A stretch of 64,000 nucleotides of DNA, from assembly GCA_016702605.1 (NCBI GenBank), contig JADJDQ010000003.1, forward strand, positions 547,501 to 611,500, given 5' to 3'. Under the pieces are notes generated by a model, which worked only from the letters and a program-made list of their open reading frames with translations, had not been told where the DNA came from and did not search any database. The translations under genes were made by a program, and so were the position numbers. Source of the DNA: Candidatus Intricatilinea gracilis (GTDB lineage: Bacteria > Pseudomonadota > Gammaproteobacteria > Burkholderiales > Burkholderiaceae_C). Shown in pieces: positions 36,468-45,348 of the stretch; the first letter of the stretch is position 1, and every line of letters starts with the position of its first letter.

Positions 36468-36672
36468 GTGATAGCAAGTGATTGATTTAGAAGAGAATTC
36501 CCGAGCTTTCCGGATTCGCGTGTGATACAGCGGCTCAATTCGACAAGACTTGCAAGTCGCCGTCGGGAAAGGCGTCGAAAGTGATTGCAAGTGACTGTTC
36601 CAGAAGGGGAAAACTCCATCTTCCGGATTGCGGTGTGAAACGCCCGGGTTCTATCTGGCGATAAAACCTTGC
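36141..36672. repeat. Direct repeat, copy 2
   Basis: Second copy of the 530-bp repeat. The match to copy 1 ends near ggcgataa, about 20 bp before the IS66 element begins. Confidence 0.85.
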
Positions 36673-36739
36673 CACACCTGGTAGCTGACTTGTGAGCGTC
36701 CAGCCGTCCCATCTTGATCCAGGTCCGCGGCTGTGATCG

Positions 36740-37240
36740 TTACGACGCGTTTTTTGATCCCACGTCAGCAACGCACTCCACGAGGTTGAGCGCAGCCATC
36801 AGCAAGTACTTCTCGGCTTCAGTGCGCACGCGCAGCAGATCGTGCTCGCCGAGGTATCCATAGACGAACGCGAGCAGGTAGCGCTCGGGATGTTCGTCGC
36901 AGAACTGCTGGACCACCTGATCAGCCAGATCGCCGGGCAGTCCCTCGTTGAAGCGCGCACGGGCCGTCAAGCGTTGCATGCACCGGTCCTGCACGTCCTC
37001 CGAGACGATCGGCCACGCATGGCCGTTGCGCTTCATTGCCTGGAAGGTCACGAACAGGATGTGCAGCGGCACCTCCAGTTCCACCATGCCAACGCCCATA
37101 CGAGGTAGCGCCAAGATCGAGGCCAGCAGGTTGGGCTGTTTGGCGAAGATCTCGTCGGCCAGACGCACCTTCTGTTGCGGGCCCATGGCGTTGACGTCGA
37201 TGTCGGCCTGGACCATCACGGCCTGCGTGATCACCCCCAT
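36740..37240 (-). CDS. IS66 passenger protein of unknown function
   Basis: Protein (166 aa) encoded inside the element, 6 nt after tnpC, so probably co-transcribed. Mostly alpha-helical (LADEIFAKQPNLLASILAL, DLADQVVQQFCDEHPERYLLAFVYGYLGE). No domain recognised; similar accessory ORFs accompany some IS66 elements. Could regulate transposition or be a hitchhiking gene. Confidence 0.65.
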   Translation of the reverse strand: MGVITQAVMVQADIDVNAMGPQQKVRLADEIFAKQPNLLASILALPRMGVGMVELEVPLHILFVTFQAMKRNGHAWPIVSEDVQDRCMQRLTARARFNEGLPGDLADQVVQQFCDEHPERYLLAFVYGYLGEHDLLRVRTEAEKYLLMAALNLVECVADVGSKNAS

Positions 37241-37245
37241 CGCGT

Positions 37246-38862
37246 TCAGCCCGGCCGCCAGCGATGCGGCAGCAGTTCATCGAGTTGGTGGCTGGGGTGC
37301 GAGTGGATGCGCGCCAGCACATCACGCAGGTAGGCCCATGGCTCCAGGCCGTTGAGCTTGGCCGACTGCACCAGGCTCATCACCACCGCTGCGCGCTGGC
37401 CGGCCAACTCGCTGCCCACGAACAGCCAGTTCTTCGCGCCGAGCTTCCACGGTTTGATCTGTCGCTCGATCAGGTTGTTGTCGACAGGCACCGCGCCGTC
37501 ATCCAGGTGCAGCGTCAGCGCCTTCCAGGCGTTCAGGCTGTAGTCGATGGCCTGGGCGATCTTGCTGCCGTCCAGCACCTGCGTGCGCTGCAGCTTGAGC
37601 CAGACCTCGAACTCCTCCCACAGCGGCTTGCTCAGCTGCTGGCGGGCCTGTCGACGCCCGTCGTGATCCATCTCGGCGAAGGCGCCTTCAGCATGGTAGA
37701 TCCGCGCCCAGCGATGCATCGCCTCGGTGGCCACCGCGCTGGCACTGCTTGCTGCGCGACTGAGCTCCTCGAAGTACCGCCTGGCATGCGCGGCGCACAC
37801 CGCCGACCTGCGCTGCGGGTAGACCTTGGCGTCGAGCACGGCGTTGTAGCCCGCGTACTGGTCGGTGATCAAGGTGCCGTTCCATGCCCGCTCTGGGTAC
37901 GGCGGTCCCTTGCCGCCAAGGAAGGCCACCGGGTACTGCGCTCCTCGCCCGAGGCAGAACTCGTAGATCACGCCCGGATGCGGGTCATGGTGGCTGCGGG
38001 CCCAGGCCCAGACGTAGGCCTTCTTCGTCTTGCCTGCCCCTGGGTCCAGCAGCGGCACCGGCGTCTCGTCGGCATGCAGTACCCGGCAGCCCAGGATGAA
38101 GCGGCGGTGCGCCTCGAGCAAGGGCTCGAGCTTGGCGCCGCCAGCACCGCCCCAAGTGGCCAGCGTGGAGCGCGGCGTGTGCACGCCCGAGCGCGCGTTG
38201 ATGGGCTCTTGCCGGTAGTACGGCAGGTGGTCCACGAAGCGGCTGATCAGCGTGTGCGCCACCAGCCCGCTGGCCGGGATGCCGCCGTCGACCACGTCCG
38301 GCTCGGCCGGCTCCTGGCGCAGCACCTGGCAGCAGCGGCAGACCCACTTGCCGTAGATGTGGCGGTGCACGAAGAACTGCGCCGGGATGATGTCCAGCTT
38401 CTCGCTGACGTCCTCGCCGATGCGCTGCATGGGCTGGCCGCAGTCGGCGTTGGGGCAACTCGTGTGCGCGGGCTCGTGGCGATGCTCCACGCGCTCCAGG
38501 TGTTCAGGCAGCGCCTGGCGGCGCGGCTTGGCGCGCGGTGCCTTCGGGGTCTTGGGCGCCTCGGGCAGGCCGCGCTGCAACTCGGCCAGTTGCGCTTGCA
38601 GGCTGGCTTCGTCTTCGGCCAGCGTGTCCTGGAACAGGGCGCGCTGCTGGGCCGTCAGGGCCTCGGTCGTGGCGCCGAACTTCCAGCGCTTCAGGCGCGC
38701 GAGTTCGAAGTTGACCTTCTCCAGCTTGGCGTCGCGCCAGGCGATCTCGCGAGCCTGGGCCTGCACCTGCTGCTGCAATCGCGTGATCAGCGCAGCCGCA
38801 TCGGGCGGCACTTGCGCCATGTCGATGTGGTGAGCTGCGTGGTTGCCGAGCATGCCCGGCAT
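37246..38862 (-). CDS. tnpC: IS66 transposase TnpC
   Basis: DDE transposase (538 aa). The N-terminal leucine-zipper-like coiled coil (LITRLQQQVQAQAREIAWR) is followed by the zinc-finger region (CPNADCGQPM, CRCCQVL) and the DDE core: HADETPVPLLDPG, ITDQYAGYNAVL, and the C-terminal VPVDNNLIERQIKPW with the Glu. KNWLFVGSELAGQRAAV is the typical IS66 end. Apparently intact. Confidence 0.93.
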   Translation of the reverse strand: MPGMLGNHAAHHIDMAQVPPDAAALITRLQQQVQAQAREIAWRDAKLEKVNFELARLKRWKFGATTEALTAQQRALFQDTLAEDEASLQAQLAELQRGLPEAPKTPKAPRAKPRRQALPEHLERVEHRHEPAHTSCPNADCGQPMQRIGEDVSEKLDIIPAQFFVHRHIYGKWVCRCCQVLRQEPAEPDVVDGGIPASGLVAHTLISRFVDHLPYYRQEPINARSGVHTPRSTLATWGGAGGAKLEPLLEAHRRFILGCRVLHADETPVPLLDPGAGKTKKAYVWAWARSHHDPHPGVIYEFCLGRGAQYPVAFLGGKGPPYPERAWNGTLITDQYAGYNAVLDAKVYPQRRSAVCAAHARRYFEELSRAASSASAVATEAMHRWARIYHAEGAFAEMDHDGRRQARQQLSKPLWEEFEVWLKLQRTQVLDGSKIAQAIDYSLNAWKALTLHLDDGAVPVDNNLIERQIKPWKLGAKNWLFVGSELAGQRAAVVMSLVQSAKLNGLEPWAYLRDVLARIHSHPSHQLDELLPHRWRPG

Positions 38863-38933
38863 GGTGCACGAATCAGGATGTGCTGCGCATCGGCAGATGC
38901 GATGTCAACGTCAGCGTGCGGCGGGCATCGCCC

Positions 38934-39284
38934 TCACGACCTGCTGATGACGTCGAACTCGCCCAGGCGTTGCCACGGCAGGCCGACCGTCAGGGCTTCG
39001 AACTGCTGCACCGTCAGTTGCAGCGTGGCAGTTGCCGAGGCATTCCCAGGCGAGCGCTCCAGCCAGACGAAGCGCCCGGTGTGCAGTCGCCGCGTAGCGC
39101 ACCACACGCCGAAGCCGTCGTGCACCAGCAGCTTGATGCGGGAAGCTCTGTGATTGGCGAACAGGTAGCCGTGGTGCGCATGCGCCGCGCCGACGGTGTT
39201 GACGACGATGTTGAGCAACCGGTCGGCGCCAGCACGCATGTCCTGCGGCTGGGTGCATAGCCACAGCGTGTCGATGCGGATCAA
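38934..39284 (-). CDS. tnpB: IS66 accessory protein TnpB
   Basis: IS66 Orf2 protein (116 aa). IRIDTLWLCTQPQDMRAG, HHGYLFANHRASRIKLL and GRFVWLERS match the family. TTG at 39284 is taken as start because conserved sequence begins there. Lies 11 nt after tnpA. Confidence 0.88.
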   Translation of the reverse strand: MIRIDTLWLCTQPQDMRAGADRLLNIVVNTVGAAHAHHGYLFANHRASRIKLLVHDGFGVWCATRRLHTGRFVWLERSPGNASATATLQLTVQQFEALTVGLPWQRLGEFDVISRS

Positions 39285-39295
39285 CGGGCCGGCCC

Positions 39296-39706
39296 TCAGG
39301 CGGCGCACAGGGCATCGGCCAGGGCGCGCAACTGCGCGGCGTACAGCGCGCCGGTGCTGGCTGTGCACTGCAGCTTCACGTGAAGGCCGCCACGCTGAAG
39401 TTCGATGCGGATGTCGGGCTGAGCAATTGGCCCGGCGAGCAAGGGAGCCGACCGCGCCAACTCGACGGGGACGAACTGCAGGGCCGGCGTGGTCACACGG
39501 GACGCAGCCTCAGCGGCGGGCGCACCCGCCGCTGCGCCCATGCGCTTGAGACCACGACCGGCGAGCCACTTGCGTACGACGTTGGTGTTCAGGCCGTGCG
39601 CGATGGCCACAGCGGAGATCGAAGCGCCGGGCTGCCGGCACTCAGACAGGACGCGAGCCTTGAACTCGGCACTGTGGACGCGACGATTGGAGCGATTGGG
39701 ATGCAT
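39296..39706 (-). CDS. tnpA: IS66 accessory protein TnpA
   Basis: IS66 Orf1 protein (136 aa) with an N-terminal helix-turn-helix (HSAEFKARVLSECRQPGASI, HGLNTNVVRKWL). ATG 39706 lies about 80 bp inside the right end of the element. Needed with TnpB and TnpC for transposition. Confidence 0.88.
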   Translation of the reverse strand: MHPNRSNRRVHSAEFKARVLSECRQPGASISAVAIAHGLNTNVVRKWLAGRGLKRMGAAAGAPAAEAASRVTTPALQFVPVELARSAPLLAGPIAQPDIRIELQRGGLHVKLQCTASTGALYAAQLRALADALCAA

Positions 39707-39948
39707 AGGTGTCCGCCAAAAATAGGTGGACACCATCGTCGGGACGCGCTGCGTCGGGGGCAAGGTGGGGTCGCTGGACGCTCACGCTGACTTTGGCGCC
39801 GACACCAGTCGAACAACTGCTCCCGCCGCCCGCGGCCCGCTGGAGTCGACCCAAAGCCGCCCGTCAGTCTTCTCGGAAGCCGCCCGACGCTCGGACCGGC
39901 CCCTTACGGGTTGGGCGTCCACGAAGCAGCCGTTCGTGGCCACCGGGA

Positions 39949-40098
39949 CCCGGCCATCTGCCGCCGTTCGACCTCGCCGGATGAGCGACAGGACCATTCA
40001 GGAAGCTGCCGGTCACCTAAGTGCAGGACCGCAGCGCCAGTGCCGCAAAACCCGGATGCCGGTCAGCAGTCGTTCGTGTGGGCCGGCAATCGACCCAC
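39949..40098 (+). repeat. Island-flanking direct repeat, copy A
   Basis: 150 bp roughly 85% identical to 48307-48455 in the same orientation (shared cores cggtcagcagtcgttcg and gggccggcaatcgaccca). The two copies bracket the 40322-47714 gene set. The stretch 39794-40321 holds no gene otherwise. Confidence 0.8.
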
Positions 40099-40321
40099 CA
40101 GCGACATACGCTGCTCTGAACTCACTGCCCCGAAGTGGCAATTAGCATATGCGCCAAGGCCCCCGCTGGTGGCACCGCAGGAGTGGGCCACACAAGACGC
40201 CAAGCGCTCAGGGCGATTGCGGTACATCTCACAGCCTGAGACCAACCCTCAACAGGTCTCAGCCACCTTCAAAAACCGACTCGCACCTGTCGGGCGTCAG
40301 GAAAAAAGCCGCTTGAAAACA

Positions 40322-43192
40322 CTATCCTCCGTATTGAGCAGAGCCTAGCCAGCGGCGGGCGGCTACTTCTGCATCTTCCAGTTCTTCCAGCCGCCGGAGG
40401 TAACCGTGTTTCTCGATCAGCTGGCGTGCGGCAGCAAGATCGGCACCTGCGGATTTCCAAGGGTACTTTTTCCCGCTAGCTCCTGGCGCAAGTGGTCCGA
40501 ACAAGCGGGCGCGGTACAGGTGGATATCGACCATGAAAAGCGGCATCGGACCGCGCTCTGCGATTTCCCACGCTTCGTCCAGGTCGCTCTGCGCGCTGTA
40601 GGAATTCGATTGGCCGCCGCTTGAAGCATCGCTGAGACTGTGCAACAGGGCGCGGGTAAGTAGAGCGCTGGGGAGGTGAACTTCCTGTCCGGCGCGGCGC
40701 ATGCCCTCGACAGCATGCTCGACAAATGTGCGGCAACGATTGAGTGACGAGCGTTCCAAAATTGCCTGGTATAGCGCTGTACGGCCCAGGGTAAGTTGGT
40801 CAAGCGCAATTTCACGAAGCAATTTCTTCGGGGTAATCCATCTGAGCGTTTGCGATGCGCGGCGAAAGACGTCGCTGCAAGCTTGAATTGTCGGAGCATG
40901 CTCACTACCGCGCTTTGCTTTTTCGCTACAAGACCCCGCAACCTCGCAGGAAATAATGGATTTGGCATCTATATACGATTGCGGCGCCATTATCCCGATG
41001 CTGGAGATCGTTGGGCGGAAACTTGCGCTTGCAATGAAGCATTGCCACGCTGCGCGTTCGGCGGCATCGAGGAGAAGATCGCAATACCAGAAGCCGAAAT
41101 CTGAAAAGAGAAGGTTAACATCACCAGAAAAGTCGTACCTCTCTTCTAACTTCCGAACCAAAACGAGCCCGGGCACTAATTTCTCAGCCTCGCGAAAGCG
41201 CGCGTCTGCTTCGATTCGGCGGCCCGCTTGATGCAGAGCGTTGGCTTGCATTGCGAGCACATACATCTTCTGGCCAATCTCCGCCAAAGGCACATGACAT
41301 GGAATGTACGTTTCAGCCATTTCGGCATTCCGGACTGCTCCGTCCACGTCGCCCAGCAAAAGCATCAGTTGACTGTGCCCGGCGCACTCTATTACCAACG
41401 CCGATTTATTGTCGAAGTGAAAGTTCAATTTTTTTGGCAATGCATTCATCAACTCCATTGCTTCAGTCAACCGACCCGAGGCCGTCAGAGTCTTGGAGGC
41501 TAATATCAGCACGTCGAGGCGATCCTTCCCAGCGAGCGAATCCGAGATTTGGCTCCAAGGGGTATCGAAGAAGGCGGCAAGCGCTCCCAATTCGGCTCCG
41601 ACTGCGCCGAGTTGTCCCATACTCGCCCCATCCCGGTGAATGCGTTTGTAAAACAGATCAAGGGTGTCGGCGACTATCGAATCCTCTTGAAACGCAGATT
41701 GTTGCATCCCCGCCTTGCAACCATGCACGATTGCTTGGTATAGCGGTTGCAGATCCTCAAGCGTGGGACTGTCGCCTTCACGGGTCGTCTGGCACAGGTG
41801 TTGAAACAGCCTCCGATGCCCGCCGCGCCATGCCTCTGGTATCTCTTCCGGGCAACGTTCTAAGATGCCGCACAGCTTTGGGAGCTCATCCAGCAGCTTT
41901 GGGAACTCATCCAGCAGCTTTGGGAACTCATCCATCAGCTTTGGGAGCTCATCCAGCAGCTTTGGGAACTCATCCAGCAGCTTTGGGAACTCATCCATCA
42001 AGCTATCTATCAAACGCTCTTTCACCCTGTCGACCTTCAGTTGCTTGGCGAAATATTCGCGCAGCAACGGATGCGCATCTATCGAGATCAGCGAGCCGAC
42101 AGCACTCCGGTTTACCGTTAGCAGCCTCGCGGATTCCAGCCGACTGAATACGAGGTTGCGCTGCTCGTCGCTAATCCCCACTATTGGCTCGGTTAGGTCC
42201 AGAATGACAGGAGCCTGGAACAGAACGGCAAGGCAGTCGGCGGACGCTGGCCGATCAAACAATCCCAACAACCGCAACACGGCAAGAGCGCGCTCTCCCT
42301 TCTCGCCGTCGCTTTCAAGCCATTTCACATACGCATCCATCACGCGAAAAGCATGACCACCTTGCTCGTCATCGGCTTGTTCCAGCTTCACGAGATCGCG
42401 TTTGCGGATGTCGCCGCCGTGGGCTTCATGCAAGTAGCTGCCGAGCAGGTTCAAGGTGAGCGCGTGGCCTTTCACATCCTCGACAAGCCTGTGGAACTCC
42501 TGCTGCCTGCCATCCACGCCGAGCGCCCGGAGCAGAGCCACGCCAGCCGCTTTTGTAAGACGCGGAAGCTTGATCTCCTGCGCGCTGGTCTGCCAGTAAG
42601 CCTGCAAGTCCGGGATGGAATACCGGGTGGTGACCACGCACAGTCCGAGATTGTCGGCAGCCAACCCTTTGAGCAGCGTGGCCAACCCAGCGTCCTTGAG
42701 CTCGCCGCGCCTTGGCGAGGTGGGTGCGTACTGCAAGGTTTCCACACCGTCGAGGATGATCAGCGCCCGCCGCTGGCCGACGAGCTGGGCCAGCCTTCGT
42801 CCCTTGTCCGCGGCACTTCGGTCGCTGCACGCCAGAGTCGGGTCGCCAAATAGGATCAGCGCTTCGTTAAGAAACACTTCGCTTGAGTCGGCCGTCTTTT
42901 CGTCGCTGCCTTGGTGGTAAAACGACCATGCAAAAGCGGCCTCGCACGCGGGCCAACCCTGATGCGCCAATTCGGCTGCCCACTTCACAACAAGAGAGGT
43001 CTTGCCCTCGCCGCCGAGGGCGACGAAGGTTAGGACGTGGGTGCGTTTACTTTTGCGCTGGGCAACCTGCTCCCAGGCTTCGGATAGGAGTTTGGTTTCA
43101 GTCTTGCGGCCGATGAGTCGCGCAGGGACGTATTTGATGACTCGGGAGATGTCAGCGTGGAAGGAACTTGGCGCAAACGAAATCTGGCTCAC
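40322..43192 (-). CDS. STAND-type NTPase with TPR-like sensor
   Basis: Large signal-transduction ATPase (956 aa). P-loop ALGGEGKTS at 58-66, Walker B RALIILDG at about 142-149, VVTTRYSIPDL (sensor-1 Arg), then NB-ARC helical and winged-helix parts (HALTLNLLGSYL, DAHPLLREYFAKQL). A tandem heptapeptide repeat fills residues 398-440. The rest (about 450-956) is helical and TPR-like and probably recognises the trigger. It sits 29 nt after a TIR gene, so the pair probably acts as split sensor (this protein) and NADase effector (TIR), as in other STAND/TIR immune systems. The defence role is inferred. Confidence 0.8.
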   Translation of the reverse strand: MSQISFAPSSFHADISRVIKYVPARLIGRKTETKLLSEAWEQVAQRKSKRTHVLTFVALGGEGKTSLVVKWAAELAHQGWPACEAAFAWSFYHQGSDEKTADSSEVFLNEALILFGDPTLACSDRSAADKGRRLAQLVGQRRALIILDGVETLQYAPTSPRRGELKDAGLATLLKGLAADNLGLCVVTTRYSIPDLQAYWQTSAQEIKLPRLTKAAGVALLRALGVDGRQQEFHRLVEDVKGHALTLNLLGSYLHEAHGGDIRKRDLVKLEQADDEQGGHAFRVMDAYVKWLESDGEKGERALAVLRLLGLFDRPASADCLAVLFQAPVILDLTEPIVGISDEQRNLVFSRLESARLLTVNRSAVGSLISIDAHPLLREYFAKQLKVDRVKERLIDSLMDEFPKLLDEFPKLLDELPKLMDEFPKLLDEFPKLLDELPKLCGILERCPEEIPEAWRGGHRRLFQHLCQTTREGDSPTLEDLQPLYQAIVHGCKAGMQQSAFQEDSIVADTLDLFYKRIHRDGASMGQLGAVGAELGALAAFFDTPWSQISDSLAGKDRLDVLILASKTLTASGRLTEAMELMNALPKKLNFHFDNKSALVIECAGHSQLMLLLGDVDGAVRNAEMAETYIPCHVPLAEIGQKMYVLAMQANALHQAGRRIEADARFREAEKLVPGLVLVRKLEERYDFSGDVNLLFSDFGFWYCDLLLDAAERAAWQCFIASASFRPTISSIGIMAPQSYIDAKSIISCEVAGSCSEKAKRGSEHAPTIQACSDVFRRASQTLRWITPKKLLREIALDQLTLGRTALYQAILERSSLNRCRTFVEHAVEGMRRAGQEVHLPSALLTRALLHSLSDASSGGQSNSYSAQSDLDEAWEIAERGPMPLFMVDIHLYRARLFGPLAPGASGKKYPWKSAGADLAAARQLIEKHGYLRRLEELEDAEVAARRWLGSAQYGG
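41873..41998. repeat. In-frame tandem repeat, 6 x 21 bp (2 x 63 bp)
   Basis: Six units of cagctttgggaRctcatccaK. Units 1-3 (41873-41935) equal units 4-6 (41936-41998) exactly. They encode six heptads of the form L(M/L)DE(F/L)PK in the STAND protein. Confidence 0.97.
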
Positions 43193-43221
43193 CGGTGGGC
43201 GCCGGCCGAAGTCCGATGAGC

Positions 43222-43749
43222 CTACCTGGGGTTTGCGAGGCTAGCGAGTGTCTGTGCAACCTTCAACAGTGCGCGGTCTTGCTCACCTTCGGTCATTTCA
43301 CTTAGGGCGCGGCGTGGCGAACCCGCCGCTTGCAATGATGCTAGTGTGAACTCTTCCGGTCCATTCTGCGGATCGGGATACTTGAACTTGCTCTCGGCGA
43401 ACAAGCAGGGACGCAGGATGATCGGGATGATCTTGACGCCCTGCAGCCCAGCGTTGCGCAACAAGACCGGCAGCTCGTTGTTACGGATGTACTTGGACGC
43501 GAGAAATGCGGGGCTGACCAATAGAAGGGCAGCACGCGCGCTGTTCAAATTATTCTGAATATGGTTGTGCCAATCGTCGCCGAGATCGATGTCCTGATCC
43601 GAGCAAATGGAAATCTGGCCTTGCTGGACCAGCGGTTCCAACTGCTCGCGCACACGATCCAGCCAGCATTTGGCGGGGTCCTTATTCTCGTTGTCCTTGT
43701 GCGCGTAGCAGATGAATATCGGTGGCGATGTTTCCTGTTGAGCAGCCAT
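43222..43749 (-). CDS. TIR-domain protein
   Basis: Single TIR domain (175 aa). The start IFICYAHKDNE is TIR box 1, ISICSDQDIDLGDDW is box 2, and AALLLVSPAFLASKYIRNNELP carries E92 where TIR NADases have their catalytic Glu. Immune TIRs cleave NAD+ or make signalling nucleotides. The ATG at 43749 begins the domain; an in-frame extension to 43917 reads unstructured. Encoded just upstream of the STAND NTPase and very likely its effector. Confidence 0.85.
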   Translation of the reverse strand: MAAQQETSPPIFICYAHKDNENKDPAKCWLDRVREQLEPLVQQGQISICSDQDIDLGDDWHNHIQNNLNSARAALLLVSPAFLASKYIRNNELPVLLRNAGLQGVKIIPIILRPCLFAESKFKYPDPQNGPEEFTLASLQAAGSPRRALSEMTEGEQDRALLKVAQTLASLANPR

Positions 43750-43959
43750 AGTTTTTCTTTCGCTTGTGAAGAAGTTTGGGCCGAAGTTGTTTTCCGATGA
43801 AACCAGTTTTTCGGCTCCTGCGGTGTGAATTCTCGCCCAGTCTTGATTGCCGCAGTTTGGTGTTCTCTTTATATTTGCCTGTGCATCTTGCTCTGGGTAT
43901 CTTTGAGACATTTTCACCTCCTCCAGAATGCTTTGGAAAACTGCTTCACCAAGTGCGAC

Positions 43960-45210
43960 TTAGATTGCGTGCTGGCTTCCATGTTCGCGCCCCTCTTGCT
44001 CGAACGCGACTGCAAGATTCAGTTCATGAATGAGCACCTTGCCTGCCACGATTTCGTGCCGAATCAGTCGTTGACCGTAGACCGCCGCCTTGTCGGTGAA
44101 GTCCCTGAACCGATCATTGCTTATCACGTACGCATCCGAAGCCGACGCCGTTTCCAATACGGTTTCATCCGCAGCCTGCTTCGACGCAACGATGTGCACC
44201 ATGACTTCACGAGGGAATCCGTACGCAACCTGCTGGTCGTTCATTCGCAAAATCTTGCGGATATTGGCGTCGAACACAACGATCACCCTGTAGTTTTCAG
44301 CCAGACCATAGGTGAGCGCGTACAAAGGCTTGAGGCCAATGAACTCTCGCCCTGCATAGCAGAGATTGTTGCCGTCGATCACTAGGGTGGAAATCTGCCG
44401 GTTTGCGCGACGTGAGATTTGCTTAAGTCTTTCCTCTACCTTTTCTAGATTGCGGCGCGCCGACAACATCTCCTTCTGCTTGTTCTGCATCACCCGTCCG
44501 GGACTGCCTTCGCCGCCAAATGTGTTGCTGCACTCTTGATGCACCATAGCCTTTTCATAGCTGTTGCCCGCGCTTGAGAGTCGCTGGTCAAAACGCTCAG
44601 CCAATTTCACATCCGTTTCAAGAGTCGCTAGGCGACTAGCAAGTTCGCGCTTCTCCAACATAGGTGCGCTCAAGAGCGCGTCCACCTTTTGCTTGTCGGC
44701 CAATAGATTTGCCAACTCCGGGCGCAGTTGCTCCAAGCTCAACTCAAGCGCATTCAGCTTTGCTTTCAACTCAAGGGAATCAAGCGCACGGTGCTTGTCA
44801 AGTTGCGCCTGTCGTTGTAGGCAGGCTTTGAGAACTGTTGCCGCTTCGGCCTCATGCTCGGCTATGGCCTTGTCCAGTTCCGCCAAGCGCCCTCTGGCTA
44901 GGTCACGCTGCTGAGCATACTGAATTCGTTCCATAGAGAACCACCGTCGGGGGTCAAGACCAATTTTGGCGTTCTGCGATAGATTCTCTTCGCGAGCGGA
45001 TTCGCTCGTGCGTTCCTGTTTAAGTCCTTCAAGCCTTGACCTGATTCGACCAGCCTCCCGCTTGCCAGCGGCCAGCGCATCGGCCTCAGTGATCTGATTA
45101 AATTTCGAATGCCAGGTCAGTTGTTGTGAGCAGTCGCGCGCCTCGTCTTCCAACTTCTGGAACCAGAGTTGCTTCGCGGAGAAACGTTCCGTGTACGGGT
45201 TGTATTCCAA
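43960..45210 (-). CDS. Coiled-coil protein with Zc3h12a-like NYN ribonuclease domain
   Basis: Protein of 416 aa from a TTG at 45210 (agagga six nt upstream); an earlier TTG at 45273 is possible. Residues about 20-265 are long charged coiled coil (LDKAIAEHEAEAATVLKACLQ, LEKVEERLKQI). The C-terminal domain (276-416) has LVIDGNNLCY (D279), VIVVFDAN (D314), AADETVLETA (D348) and YVISNDRFRDF (D366), the acidic pattern of PIN/NYN nucleases of the Zc3h12a (MCPIP/regnase) type that cut RNA. An effector arm on a sensing coiled coil is plausible. Confidence 0.72.
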   Translation of the reverse strand: MEYNPYTERFSAKQLWFQKLEDEARDCSQQLTWHSKFNQITEADALAAGKREAGRIRSRLEGLKQERTSESAREENLSQNAKIGLDPRRWFSMERIQYAQQRDLARGRLAELDKAIAEHEAEAATVLKACLQRQAQLDKHRALDSLELKAKLNALELSLEQLRPELANLLADKQKVDALLSAPMLEKRELASRLATLETDVKLAERFDQRLSSAGNSYEKAMVHQECSNTFGGEGSPGRVMQNKQKEMLSARRNLEKVEERLKQISRRANRQISTLVIDGNNLCYAGREFIGLKPLYALTYGLAENYRVIVVFDANIRKILRMNDQQVAYGFPREVMVHIVASKQAADETVLETASASDAYVISNDRFRDFTDKAAVYGQRLIRHEIVAGKVLIHELNLAVAFEQEGREHGSQHAI

Positions 45211-45348
45211 GATATATCCTCTGCTTCTTTGGAAATGGACGAACCGTCTTTGCGCGGCGGATAGGGATAGCAAGGGAAGTCTGCCGAACGTTCGACATCC
45301 TGTTCGCTGCGGGTAGCCACTTTAGCAATAACATGCGCTTCATTTTGG

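Larger units (their letters stand above)
36692..39785 (-). mobile_element. Complete IS66-family insertion sequence (3094 bp)
   Basis: Terminal inverted repeats begin gtgagcgtccagc at 36692 and, read on the minus strand, gtgagcgtccagc from 39785; the match continues imperfectly for about 29 bp. The 8-bp target duplication gctgactt is at 36684-36691 and 39786-39793. It carries tnpA, tnpB, tnpC and a downstream passenger gene, all on the minus strand. Intact ends and duplication point to a recent insertion. Confidence 0.93.

Noticed and set aside
37264..39153. 629-codon plus frame across IS66
   Set aside because: Antisense of tnpC and tnpB; no start signals or domains.
41873..41998. CRISPR-like array
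   Set aside because: Units are contiguous 21-bp tandem repeats in a coding frame without spacers.
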